Below, one piece after another: positions 53,508 through 62,056 of a stretch of 64,000 nucleotides of DNA; the first letter of the stretch is position 1, and each line of letters starts with the position of its first letter. The position numbers were made by a program, and so were the translations under genes. The notes under the pieces were generated by a model. It did not search any database and was not told the DNA's origin. It saw only the letters and a program-made list of their open reading frames with translations. Source of the DNA: Sipunculus nudus (Eukaryota; Annelida; Sipuncula; Golfingiida; Sipunculidae); NCBI GenBank assembly GCA_026874595.1, contig JAPPUL010000073.1:1139973-1203972 (forward strand). Direction: 5' to 3'.

Positions 53508-53657
53508 ATAGTAAACCTATATTTAAAAACCTCGTCTATTGCTTGCATATTATCCTTTACTGCTATTTCAAAAATAAACGGCTTTTACAAAAACGACCCC
53601 TCGTTTTTTTTTAAAACCTTTTAGCTCATATATCTTTTTTTGTGTTAGCTTAAGTAT

Positions 53658-54722
53658 ATGCTTTTAGCAATAATAATTAGCTTACTTATAATTATATCTT
53701 CTTTTGCTATTAACGGCTGTTATCTTATTCACCTCGCTGTCGGACAGCTTTCTTTAATTAAAAAGATTAAGCCTTTTGATATCGTTTTAAATGATCCCGA
53801 ATTCTCTGCCGAAATAAAACATAAAATTAAGCTCGTTAAACATGTTAAGTCTTTTGCTATTAATAATCTCGCTCTAACTCCTCCTGAAGATACTTACTCC
53901 CATTTTCTTGACCTTAAAGGACATACTCCCATATTCAGCCTCTCAGCTGCATACCCTTACAAATTAGAACCCCTTTTTTGGCACTTTCCTTTATTCGGAA
54001 AAGTCCCTTATTTAAGCTTCTTTAACAAACAAAAGGCTTTGATTAAACAAGATGCTCTTAAAAAACGTAACTTCGATACCATACTAAGAGGTGTTTCTGC
54101 TTACAGCACTGCTGGCTTCCTCCCCGAACCTCTCTTCTCTTCCATGTTACGATATGACCCCAATACCCTTATTAATGTCCTTATTCATGAAATGGCTCAT
54201 AATACCGTCTTATTCAAAAATAACTTCAGATTCAATGAGTCTTTTGCTAACTTCATCGCTAACGCAGGCACTACAAGATTTATAAATATGTACAAGCATC
54301 TTTATCCTTCTCTGTCAAAAACACGATTCAATAACTCTTTAGAGGATACGCAATTACTTCATGATTTTATGCTTAGGTTAATTGACAAGCTTAATGAGGC
54401 TTTTAACAATAATAAGCTCTCGACAAAACAAAAGATTCGCCAAAAATATATTATTACTTCTCAATTCAAAAATATCTTTAGAAAACAAGTTATACCCAAA
54501 TTTAAAGTTAAACGCTTCTCCGACAACCTAATTAAACCTAATAACGCTTTCATTATGTCTTATATCAGATACAATAGCTCAAAGAGCTTGTTCGAAAAAC
54601 TACTTAAGCACTTTAATTATAACCTTAAGCATACTTCTTTATTTATACGCAATATCCCCAGAAACCAAAACCCTTTCTCTTATATTAAACTCTGGCTTTT
54701 GAAGCAAAATATGGCAAAGTAA
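53658..54722 (+). CDS. COG4324-type putative aminopeptidase, lipoprotein
   Basis: This 354-residue protein of the predicted-aminopeptidase family (Pfam Aminopep) has the zinc motif LIHEMAHNTVLF (HExxH) near residue 178 and NESFANFIANAG with the likely third ligand. The N-terminus is hydrophobic and ends in a lipobox-like INGC (Cys near residue 21), then YLIHLAVGQLSLI, a family hallmark. An outer-membrane lipoprotein facing the periplasm is likely. The coding strand is T-rich, in contrast to the flanking minus-strand genes. The substrate is unknown. Confidence 0.82.
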   Translation: MLLAIIISLLIIISSFAINGCYLIHLAVGQLSLIKKIKPFDIVLNDPEFSAEIKHKIKLVKHVKSFAINNLALTPPEDTYSHFLDLKGHTPIFSLSAAYPYKLEPLFWHFPLFGKVPYLSFFNKQKALIKQDALKKRNFDTILRGVSAYSTAGFLPEPLFSSMLRYDPNTLINVLIHEMAHNTVLFKNNFRFNESFANFIANAGTTRFINMYKHLYPSLSKTRFNNSLEDTQLLHDFMLRLIDKLNEAFNNNKLSTKQKIRQKYIITSQFKNIFRKQVIPKFKVKRFSDNLIKPNNAFIMSYIRYNSSKSLFEKLLKHFNYNLKHTSLFIRNIPRNQNPFSYIKLWLLKQNMAK

Positions 54723-54742
54723 TTGATTATAGAATGCTTTCT

Positions 54743-55744
54743 CTAAAGCTTTCCTAAATTCCAACGCACTATCCCTACCCCCCACGTAAGACCTGCTCCA
54801 AAACCTACTAACGCTATTGTTGATGGCGTTTTTATACGGCCTTCCTTTATTGCTCCGTTTAACGCTATGGGAATTGAGGCTGAGGACGTGTTGCCATAAT
54901 ATTGCAAGTTTGCTATTAGTTTATCCTCTTTAAGACCTAGCTTCTCAGACAACGCTTTTACTATCTTTATGTTTGCTTGATGCGGAACTAGGTAATCTAT
55001 ATCTTCTATCTTTAAGCCCAATCCCTCTATCGATTTACGCACAGCTTGAGGAATTACCGATACCGAAAACTTGTATATCTCTCGCCCATTCATCTTTAAA
55101 AGCGGCTTCGTTCTCTCTTGATTACTCACTATGGGAGAGAGTCGTCCCGCATTCGGTAATGTCAAATTAAAACCTTTACTCCCATCTGAATATAAGTTTA
55201 TTCCAAGCATCTCATTCTTCTCTAATTCTGTTTCTCTCAATACCATCGCTCCTGCCCCATCCCCAAACAATATGCAGGTCCCGCGATCCTCCCAATTCAT
55301 TACATGAGAATGTAAATCCCCACCAAGTATAAGCACTTTTTTATACATTCCACTTTGGATAAATGCACTTGCTACCTTCATCACATAAACAAATCCACTG
55401 CACGCTGCAGAAACATTAAAGGCACAGGCATTATACGCTTTTAATTCCCTTTGTACCTCACAGGCGGCAGAGGGATACAAATTGTCTGGTATCGTTGTTG
55501 CCGCAACGATTAAATCAAGTTCTATTGCTGATACACAAGCTCGCTCTAAAGCCTCATTAGCTGCATCAACAAACAAACTTACCAGTGTCTCCTCTCTATC
55601 TACATAGCGCCTCTCTCGTATCCCCGTACGACTCCTTATCCACTCATCTGTTGTCTCTACTATCTTTGACAAATCTGAATTACTTACTCTCGTGTTCGGT
55701 AAGGACGAACCAATACCTTTTATCTCTACTCCCCTTAACCCCAT
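54743..55744 (-). CDS. fabH: 3-oxoacyl-ACP synthase III
   Basis: FabH starts fatty-acid synthesis by condensing acetyl-CoA with malonyl-ACP. The 333-residue sequence has active-site Cys in AFNVSAACSGFVYVM near residue 115, His in YLVPHQANIKIV near residue 257 and Asn in NLQYYGNTSSASIPIAL near residue 288, with a closing FGAGLTWG. It is outside the fabD-fabG-fabF cluster, about 8 kb away, flanked by plus-strand envelope genes. Confidence 0.95.
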   Translation of the reverse strand: MGLRGVEIKGIGSSLPNTRVSNSDLSKIVETTDEWIRSRTGIRERRYVDREETLVSLFVDAANEALERACVSAIELDLIVAATTIPDNLYPSAACEVQRELKAYNACAFNVSAACSGFVYVMKVASAFIQSGMYKKVLILGGDLHSHVMNWEDRGTCILFGDGAGAMVLRETELEKNEMLGINLYSDGSKGFNLTLPNAGRLSPIVSNQERTKPLLKMNGREIYKFSVSVIPQAVRKSIEGLGLKIEDIDYLVPHQANIKIVKALSEKLGLKEDKLIANLQYYGNTSSASIPIALNGAIKEGRIKTPSTIALVGFGAGLTWGVGIVRWNLGKL

Positions 55745-56050
55745 AATAACCTACACCTTATACCATAATCTCCCTCATCACTTACTTTTTGCATACCCTT
55801 ACCTCCACTAAAACACTAAAAAAACTTCTTGCTTTTTACTCAATAAGCAATTATCAAGTTCCTAATCTATTTATTTTATCTTTTCTTGTCAACTTTACAT
55901 GCACCTTTATCTTAATATCAAGCAATTATATCTTTAACAATGGGATTTCTTTTCTGTTATAATATATCATTGTTTTTTTTATAGGCTCTAGCTTATTTTA
56001 TTTGCTTTTTTAGCTTTTTCATGTTTAATATGTTATTAGAGGATATTTAT
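55745..56050. other. T-rich intergenic region upstream of DUF4833 gene
   Basis: About 300 bp between the divergent fabH and DUF4833 genes. It is T-rich on the plus strand with TATAATATA near 55959 and an AGAGGA ribosome-binding site at 56037-56042. No ORF or RNA structure is convincing. Confidence 0.4.
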
Positions 56051-56611
56051 ATGCAGCGTTTATTTCTCAGATTGTCTTTCCCATTTTCACCATTATTACT
56101 AGGTCTTGTATTTACACTCCCTTTTAACGCTTTTTCAAGCAAAACTCTTACTATCTTCCATATAGAAAATACTTTAATTACAAGTAAAGCTGTTTATGCC
56201 GTTAAATTAAATGATAATTACAAACTACTTTCTAAATCTCCCATCACTAACTATTGGCTTAGACCAAACGGTAGCACTCGTCCCGTTACTTGGTTTGAAA
56301 ACAAAATCGCTTATGGACTGCTTTACCAAAAAGTATCGCCTAATAAAACTTCTATCGAATTAGCTTTAGCTCAATACAAAACTATAAAAATTACTGCTGA
56401 TATCAAAAATAAAAAAGTTAAAACATACTTCTTCTTCAAAAAGAAAAAATATGGCCTTAAGAAGTTAGTTGTTCATGCTAAAGAGGGTGTTATATTGCCT
56501 ACTGTTTTATATGTTGATATAATCGGCTTTGACCTTGAATCTAGAAAGCAAATCGTTCAGCGTATACATGAATATGACTCTTATCGGCTTGATGAGAATC
56601 TTCCCTATTAA
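56051..56611 (+). CDS. DUF4833 exported protein
   Basis: This 186-residue protein has a signal peptide (LRLSFPFSPLLLGLVFTLPFNAFSS). The DUF4833 pattern follows: IFHIENTLITSKAVYAVKLN, PITNYWLRPNGSTRPVTWF, KIAYGLLYQKVSPN and a C-terminal VLYVDIIGFDLESRK. The role is unknown; it is presumably periplasmic. I chose ATG 56051 over 56021 because AGAGGA precedes it by 8 nt and the signal peptide then starts normally. Its stop codon shares bases with the stop of the convergent glycosyltransferase gene (56608-56611, ttaa). Confidence 0.75.
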   Translation: MQRLFLRLSFPFSPLLLGLVFTLPFNAFSSKTLTIFHIENTLITSKAVYAVKLNDNYKLLSKSPITNYWLRPNGSTRPVTWFENKIAYGLLYQKVSPNKTSIELALAQYKTIKITADIKNKKVKTYFFFKKKKYGLKKLVVHAKEGVILPTVLYVDIIGFDLESRKQIVQRIHEYDSYRLDENLPY

Positions 56612-58086
56612 ACAATAGGCTTTATATAACGACCAGGCAGCCACATAAAAAGCAGAATATTTACTCCCAAAAGTACTATCGGTAAGCTTATCATCAGTGA
56701 ATGAGTATCATGTCCCATGAAATTGTATATATCTACTAAATTTACAAGAGGAAAAAAGTATACTCCCCACAACAACCAACTTCGTCCTATATTACGAAAT
56801 CCAAAAAAACTTAAACTAACTAGGAAATACCATGGGTGAAACATTGCAATCCCAAATGAGAAAAGTAATACAAATCCATGCCCCGCCAAATATACAAAAT
56901 TACCTCCCCGCCCTGCCTCTCCGCTGACACCCTCCCCTAATCCCACCGCCTTGTACATCCTATATAACAAATAACAGCCAAGCACAAGCCCAAAACTAAG
57001 TACTATATAATAAAATAGCCTGTAGGTCAAATATAAGGACCACTGCGGTATAAGATTTTCTACCACAAAACCCAATAAAAAGCTAACAGAGTTCATAGGC
57101 CTAACAGCTTCTAAAGCCAAGTTGTGATACGGCAATAATAATGTAGCAAAACCTTCCCAAAATCTAAGATGCAAAACTACGCTTAGTAAAAACGTTGCAA
57201 TTAATACCTTTAACAATATATATATTGTCTTATAGCTAAATTTATACCTCATAACTATATAGTAAATAAGCATCAAAAGCATTAAAAGCCCATATAACTT
57301 TACATTTAAAGCTAAAGTTAAACTTAACGCCGCTCCTATATATTGACCCTTAAGCATAAAATAAAGCCCGGTAAAGCAAAATACTAAAACAAATATATCA
57401 TTATGACCTGCTCCGATGCCTTGTATCCACAAAACAGGCGATAAGAGTATAAAGGCAAGTACTTTCTCTCTCTCATGCTTTGTAAAATCATCAAATGTCC
57501 CTTTAGTATAATTCCTTATTATATAATGACCAATATGTATATATAAAATCCCAAAGAGTAATACAAAAAGTTTATATACAAATATATTAAGCCATATAGA
57601 TGAGGGGCCCCCAAGCTTTCCGACTGCTTCCATAATATATGCATTCAATATTCCATATCTGAAAAAGGGTGTTTTACTCCATGTAACCGATATATATTTG
57701 CTGTATTCTGATATGTCAAAAAAACGATAGTCTATATACGGATTAAGGTTATAATTTGCCTTTACATCTCCTGCCACTATATACAAAAATATGTCGCTTG
57801 ACAAAAGCGGTAGGCTTATACTTGATATTACATATACTGCATAACTAAGCCGCAAAGTACTTCTAAAATTATATTCCTCCTTGAATATAACATTATAATA
57901 GCCATACAAACTTAAAAGAATAGCAACAAGATACATTATAAATAAAGACAAAGACCATGCTTCATTCGGATATACTCGCTCTAAATCAACTAATCCTACC
58001 ACCATATACCTTATGTAGGATATTAAACTTATTAATAGAGCTGATAACAAAAAGGGTAATGTTATTTTCTTATGTGTCGCTTTCAT
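56608..58086 (-). CDS. GT-C type membrane glycosyltransferase (MptB-like)
   Basis: This 492-residue polytopic protein has about 12 membrane helices. An extracytoplasmic loop holds SSDIFLYIVAGDVKANYNLNP with the acidic Asp expected in GT-C enzymes. The segment IGAGHNDIFVLVFCFTGLYF with LALNVKLYGLL resembles polyprenol-phosphate-mannose-dependent mannosyltransferases such as MptB. It should add a sugar from a lipid carrier to an envelope glycan. The start codon lies in four 11-bp repeats each containing ATG. The upstream GT4 gene is 75 bp away, so the two are a likely pair. Confidence 0.72.
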   Translation of the reverse strand: MKATHKKITLPFLLSALLISLISYIRYMVVGLVDLERVYPNEAWSLSLFIMYLVAILLSLYGYYNVIFKEEYNFRSTLRLSYAVYVISSISLPLLSSDIFLYIVAGDVKANYNLNPYIDYRFFDISEYSKYISVTWSKTPFFRYGILNAYIMEAVGKLGGPSSIWLNIFVYKLFVLLFGILYIHIGHYIIRNYTKGTFDDFTKHEREKVLAFILLSPVLWIQGIGAGHNDIFVLVFCFTGLYFMLKGQYIGAALSLTLALNVKLYGLLMLLMLIYYIVMRYKFSYKTIYILLKVLIATFLLSVVLHLRFWEGFATLLLPYHNLALEAVRPMNSVSFLLGFVVENLIPQWSLYLTYRLFYYIVLSFGLVLGCYLLYRMYKAVGLGEGVSGEAGRGGNFVYLAGHGFVLLFSFGIAMFHPWYFLVSLSFFGFRNIGRSWLLWGVYFFPLVNLVDIYNFMGHDTHSLMISLPIVLLGVNILLFMWLPGRYIKPIV

Positions 58087-58127
58087 CTTATAATCATCTT
58101 ATAATCATCTTATAATCATCTTATAAC
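58084..58127. repeat. Four 11-bp repeats, each carrying an ATG, at glycosyltransferase start
   Basis: catcttataat is repeated at 58084, 58095 and 58106, with a fourth copy (last base changed) at 58117-58127. On the minus strand each unit contains ATG followed downstream by ATTATAAG; because the unit is 11 bp, the upstream ATGs are in other frames than the gene's start (58086). Confidence 0.88.
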
Positions 58128-58161
58128 TTATCTTTATAACTTATGTTTTTGTTTTAAGGAT

Positions 58162-59394
58162 TTATCTTCTCTTTTTTTTTAACTTCTCAGTTTGTTTTAT
58201 ATGCTCTTTAAATATTTGCATATAACCATCTGTCATCTTCTGCCATGAGTAATTTGCAAGAACGTAGCTACATCCATCTTTGCCAAACTCTTTTAGTTTA
58301 AAATCGTCTTGCAAAAGCTCTTTTATCTTTTTTATCCAAGCATCTTTATCAGATGCCCTAACGTGAAAACCATTGCAATTATCTATTACAGCATCTTTAA
58401 TCCCTTCAATTGCTGAGCAAACTACAGGAGTCCCAGCAAGTGCCGCCTCAAGACTTACAAGTCCAAAACCTTCTAAATCACCCGCAACTTCTATATTCGG
58501 CATTACAAATAGCTTTGACACCTTAAGCGTTTGTATAATCTCGTAAAATGACATATTGCTTATACAAAATACTCTTCCTGCAATATCTTTATCCTTGCTT
58601 AGCCTCTTTATATCAATCTGATCAAGTTCAAACCCAAAAAATAAACTTATCGTATTTGCAAGCGATTTCGGCAACAGTTTTAACAAAAATGACAATATCT
58701 TTATATTATCCGATGTTGGGCCTAAAGTTATATAAAGTACATCCTTATCCAAATGCCTAACCACATTATCTATGAACCATGAAAACCCTTTGCGCTTTAT
58801 AGGACGCCCTATAGAAAGAATTATCTTTTTTCCTTTAAGTGTCGTATTAATACGTTTTTCAAGCTTTTCAATAAAGTTTTGCTCTTCTTTTATTGTGGCA
58901 ATTTTAGTGTCAACCCCATTTTTTACAACATAAACTGATTGGCTTGAAAACCCCCGCTTTAAGCACTCTTTTGACACTGCACTACTTACTGCTATAAAAC
59001 CTTGATATGCATTTTTAAGGCGCTTGATAAGATGTTTTTGGAAAAAATGACTTGGATGAATAATATCAAGCCCGTGTATAGTAACAAAAATAGGAATATA
59101 CGTTAGTTTTCGTATTCGCAAAGCAAATATCCCCATAAGTCCGTCATTAAGATGAATAAGTGTTAGGTCAGGATGTGCCTTTAATATCTTTTTTACTCGT
59201 CTTTTAAGCTTAAGAAAAAACATAAGTTTACTTTCTTTGTCCTTATTATGCACTAAAGACAAAACAAAAGCTTTCTCTTTATCTTTACCTTTATCTTTAA
59301 GGCCATTTTTAAAGCCATTAATAAGTTCATAACTTTGTTTTTGCATACCACCAATTGCAGGAGGATATGTATGTGATATAAATAATATTTTCAT
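58162..59394 (-). CDS. GT4 family glycosyltransferase
   Basis: This 410-residue cytoplasmic GT-B glycosyltransferase has the acceptor-side ISHTYPPAIGGMQKQSYELI, HLNDGLMGIFALRI, FVTIHGLDIIHPSHFF, AVSSAVSKECLKRG, IILSIGRPIKRKGF and the nucleotide-sugar site EGFGLVSLEAALAGTPVVCS. The sugar and acceptor are unknown. It and the downstream GT-C enzyme probably assemble one glycoconjugate; the flippase-like protein at 60869-61900 may belong with them. Confidence 0.85.
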   Translation of the reverse strand: MKILFISHTYPPAIGGMQKQSYELINGFKNGLKDKGKDKEKAFVLSLVHNKDKESKLMFFLKLKRRVKKILKAHPDLTLIHLNDGLMGIFALRIRKLTYIPIFVTIHGLDIIHPSHFFQKHLIKRLKNAYQGFIAVSSAVSKECLKRGFSSQSVYVVKNGVDTKIATIKEEQNFIEKLEKRINTTLKGKKIILSIGRPIKRKGFSWFIDNVVRHLDKDVLYITLGPTSDNIKILSFLLKLLPKSLANTISLFFGFELDQIDIKRLSKDKDIAGRVFCISNMSFYEIIQTLKVSKLFVMPNIEVAGDLEGFGLVSLEAALAGTPVVCSAIEGIKDAVIDNCNGFHVRASDKDAWIKKIKELLQDDFKLKEFGKDGCSYVLANYSWQKMTDGYMQIFKEHIKQTEKLKKKRR

Positions 59395-59450
59395 TGACTA
59401 CTAAGGCTATTATCTCAATATATTTCCAATACGTTCTATCCATTTGTAAC

Positions 59451-59574
59451 AAATAAATGCATTGCATAGTACAAATACGACTAGCATAAAGCTATAAATT
59501 TACAAAACTTTTAAAATAAATGCATTATAGTACAAATACGACTAGCATAAAGCTATAAATTTACAAAACTTTTA
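59451..59574. repeat. 63/61-bp tandem duplication in intergenic region
   Basis: Two copies (59451-59513 and 59514-59574) of a sequence starting aaataaatgcatt and containing acgactagcataaagc lie between the GT4 gene and the terminator of the collagen-like gene. The second lacks two bases (gc) after gcatt; the rest is identical. This is a recent tandem duplication. It may lie in the GT4 promoter. Confidence 0.9.
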
Positions 59575-59580
59575 AAAAGA

Positions 59581-59614
59581 CAAAAAAAAGATAGCCCCAA
59601 AAGGCTATCTTTTT
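59581..59614 (-). terminator. Rho-independent terminator of the collagen-like lipoprotein gene
   Basis: A perfect 12-bp stem (aaaaagatagcc / ggctatcttttt) with a 6-nt loop lies 24 bp after the stop of the minus-strand collagen-like gene. On that strand it is followed by a T-run, the standard intrinsic terminator. Confidence 0.85.
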
Positions 59615-59637
59615 AAAACTATATGTAATTTTATAAC

Positions 59638-60702
59638 TTAACTAGTTTCTTTATAGTTGCCATTATTCCTTCCGTTAGGATCGCGATCTAATGGGGTAAA
59701 TGAACTTTGCGTTGCGCTATCAAATGTAGGATTACTATCTGTATCACTAAATACCGCTCCACCCTTCCCATAATTATTAGTCGTTGTGTTACTAGTAAAT
59801 GTACAATTAGTTAAATTTGGAGAAGAAGAACTTGCGTTATACATACCGCCGCCCCGCACAGCGTTATTAGTAGTAAACGTTACAGCGTTTAACTCTGGAG
59901 AAGAATGACCATCATTAAACATTCCACCGCCATGATAGTCTGCTTTGTTTTCAGTAAATGTAGTATCCCTTAACGTTGGCAATGAGTTTAAATTATACAT
60001 TCCCCCACCCCGATATGAAGCTTTGTTCTTTTCAAACTTACAATCACTCTTTAGCGTGGGGGATGACTTAGCATTATACATACCCCCTCCTAAAGCCTGA
60101 TCATCTTGCCCATCTGCATTGCCTCCAACAATTGTAACCCCTGTTAGCTTTGCACTCCTATCTAAGTTAATCCCATCAGGATGATAGAAAACATGGTAGA
60201 CATTGTCAGCCCTATTTACTTTTATATCATCAGTATCATCTCCTGCAAGGTCCCCGCTTAGTATTGTCTTATAAGTAGCAGGATTATTTTCACTCCCTTG
60301 CCCTGAATAGCCTCCTATAACCTCTACTCCATTACGTAATGAAAAATGATTACTGCGACCAATTGCACCGCCATTTGGAGCATCAGTTGGCTTATAGCTG
60401 CCTTGCGCTACATATACCTTGGCTTTATTATTAGATGCCGCCGCCTCTATTGCCTCTTGAAGATTATTATAAGCTTTTGCCCAAGTTGTTCCATCTCCAC
60501 CCGCAGGTGCTTGTGCTCTTACATGAAATCCATCATCTCCTGCACTGCCTTGTATAGTTTGCCCTCCTGGTCCTCCTGCTACTCCTCCTTGACCTCCTGG
60601 TCCTCCTCCTGGTCCTCCTTGCCCTGGTTGCCCTTGTGGGCCTGGTGGCCCTTGTTGCCCTGGTGAGCCTTGTGCCACTTGATTATCCTTCTTCATTGCC
60701 AC
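59638..60702 (-). CDS. Collagen-like / polymorphic beta-helix surface protein (body of a frameshifted lipoprotein)
   Basis: This 354-codon frame starts with Gly-X-Y repeats (SPGQQGPPGPQGQPGQGGP, ~residues 12-50). A domain typical of beta-helix surface proteins follows (DGTTWAKAYNNLQEAIEAA; VYVAQGSYKPT), then several GGGMYN repeats (GGGMYNAKSSPTL, GGGMYNLNSLPTL, GGGMFNDGHSSPEL) like Chlamydia polymorphic-membrane repeats. The GTG at 60702 has no signal peptide. A separate 26-codon lipoprotein leader in another frame overlaps its 5' end, so the natural protein is probably a lipoprotein formed by joining both frames. Surface exposure and adhesion are inferred. Confidence 0.75.
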   Translation of the reverse strand: MAMKKDNQVAQGSPGQQGPPGPQGQPGQGGPGGGPGGQGGVAGGPGGQTIQGSAGDDGFHVRAQAPAGGDGTTWAKAYNNLQEAIEAAASNNKAKVYVAQGSYKPTDAPNGGAIGRSNHFSLRNGVEVIGGYSGQGSENNPATYKTILSGDLAGDDTDDIKVNRADNVYHVFYHPDGINLDRSAKLTGVTIVGGNADGQDDQALGGGMYNAKSSPTLKSDCKFEKNKASYRGGGMYNLNSLPTLRDTTFTENKADYHGGGMFNDGHSSPELNAVTFTTNNAVRGGGMYNASSSSPNLTNCTFTSNTTTNNYGKGGAVFSDTDSNPTFDSATQSSFTPLDRDPNGRNNGNYKETS

Positions 60703-60763
60703 AACTCATAACCATCACCAACATCAATAAGAATAAACTAATTACTAAAAACCGGCCTTCCAT
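60683..60763 (-). other. Lipoprotein leader peptide in another frame, upstream of collagen-like gene
   Basis: This ATG-started frame has AGGAG 8 nt upstream and encodes a 26-residue lipoprotein signal ending VMVMSCGNEEG then a stop. The Cys follows a hydrophobic stretch as in a lipobox. The next frame (+1) continues as the Gly-X-Y repeat protein. A single-base indel near 60685-60700 would join them. The pattern suggests a frameshift mutation, a sequencing error or a phase-variable switch. Confidence 0.65.
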
Positions 60764-60868
60764 TTTATAACTCCTATCTTTCCAAGCTATCTTTTATATA
60801 TAAAAAATAGCAATAAAAGATAGCAATATAAGCCTTTTAAAAAAAACCAAAAAAACAACGCCCATGTT

Positions 60869-61900
60869 TCATTCAGTCTCTAATGTTTTTAATTCCCTCT
60901 TCTTAACAAAAAATCCCATGGCTACCATCCCAAGCAAAATCCAAGCAAATTGTCGGGCTCGTCTTAACATAGAAACAGATATCCATGTGTCTCCACTGCC
61001 AGCACTAAGCATTTCAAGCATAAACTTATTTCCATACTCCTCAACTCCTATCTGCGCCGGAATAAAACTTCCTAAAACACGAAAAAGTACTATCCCCATT
61101 TCCATAAGAAAACATTCAAAAAATGAAACCTCTTTAAAATCCAAAATGTACAATATAACATAAAGTTCCAAAGCACCCAAAACCCAATGAGCCTGACTTA
61201 ATATAAAAGCCAAAACACTTCTTATTTTATATTTAGTTAAAGTACCAACAATTAGGGTGTCGACTTTAGAAAGCTTATCATAAAAACCAGAAATCCACTT
61301 AACATTAGAAAAGTACTTATTTAAAATGGGTACTAGTATAAAGACGAATCTCCTCTTAGAAAAAATTAAATACAAAACTATCACAAAAAGTATTAAAAAC
61401 ATTATAGCAAAAAACGAGATATTGCCGCCAAAAGTCGTTGTTAGACGGTCAAAGAAATACATAAATGCCAAAGCCAAAAGGCTAATTAAAGAAAGTATAA
61501 TTAAAAGCCGTGAGACAATAAGTGAGGAGCTTGCATGTATATAATCAACAGCATATTTTTTCAAGATGAAAGCCTTAATAGCATCACCTGCGATAACGCT
61601 TGTTGGGTTTAATAATGCAAAGCTCTCGCCTGCAAGACGTATAAAGAATAATTTTTTAATAGAAAGTGTGTTTTGGTGAGGTGCAAAAGAATAATGCCAA
61701 GCCAAAACAGCACAAAATTGAGATAGGAACGTGATTAAAAGCAGATATATGAAGCTAACGCTCCATGCAGATTTAAAGATTAAAGTAAGGTCCTTATCGC
61801 GAACAAAAAAGTATATAAGCAAAAGGCCCAAGAAAACCAATAATAATTTAGCAATAGCAACAAATCTAGTTTTTCTTGTATTACTTGATGTTTTACTAAT
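60869..61900 (-). CDS. Flippase-like / LPG-synthase-type membrane protein, probable ATT start
   Basis: This protein of about 344 residues and ~8 membrane helices belongs to the lysylphosphatidylglycerol-synthase-TM/flippase-like family (IRLAGESFALLNPTSVIAGDAIKAFIL; FIPAQIGVEEYGN). Such proteins move or modify lipids in the inner membrane. The first ATG/GTG/TTG option (TTG 61840) lacks a ribosome-binding site and truncates the first helix. An ATT at 61898-61900 has GGAGGAG exactly 7 nt upstream and gives a natural start (MSKTSSNTRKTRFVAIAKLLLVFLG if read as Met). The coding strand is T-rich. It may work with the nearby glycosyltransferases. Confidence 0.72.
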   Translation of the reverse strand: MSKTSSNTRKTRFVAIAKLLLVFLGLLLIYFFVRDKDLTLIFKSAWSVSFIYLLLITFLSQFCAVLAWHYSFAPHQNTLSIKKLFFIRLAGESFALLNPTSVIAGDAIKAFILKKYAVDYIHASSSLIVSRLLIILSLISLLALAFMYFFDRLTTTFGGNISFFAIMFLILFVIVLYLIFSKRRFVFILVPILNKYFSNVKWISGFYDKLSKVDTLIVGTLTKYKIRSVLAFILSQAHWVLGALELYVILYILDFKEVSFFECFLMEMGIVLFRVLGSFIPAQIGVEEYGNKFMLEMLSAGSGDTWISVSMLRRARQFAWILLGMVAMGFFVKKRELKTLETE

Positions 61901-62056
61901 GAATAAACTCCTCCGTTATAAAAACTAAACTACACATGAAAAAATGTTACTAATTAAGTTGTTGTTATGGTGAATATATATATATATTAAAATCCTCTAA
62001 AAAGTATTTAATATATTGAAAATAGCTTATAAAAGTTATCATAATCTAGAAAAGAA
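61901..62056. other. Divergent region between flippase-like gene and argB
   Basis: 156 bp of AT-rich DNA including an (at)7 run at about 61974-61988. Promoters for both directions should be here. No arginine-repressor box is recognisable. Confidence 0.4.
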
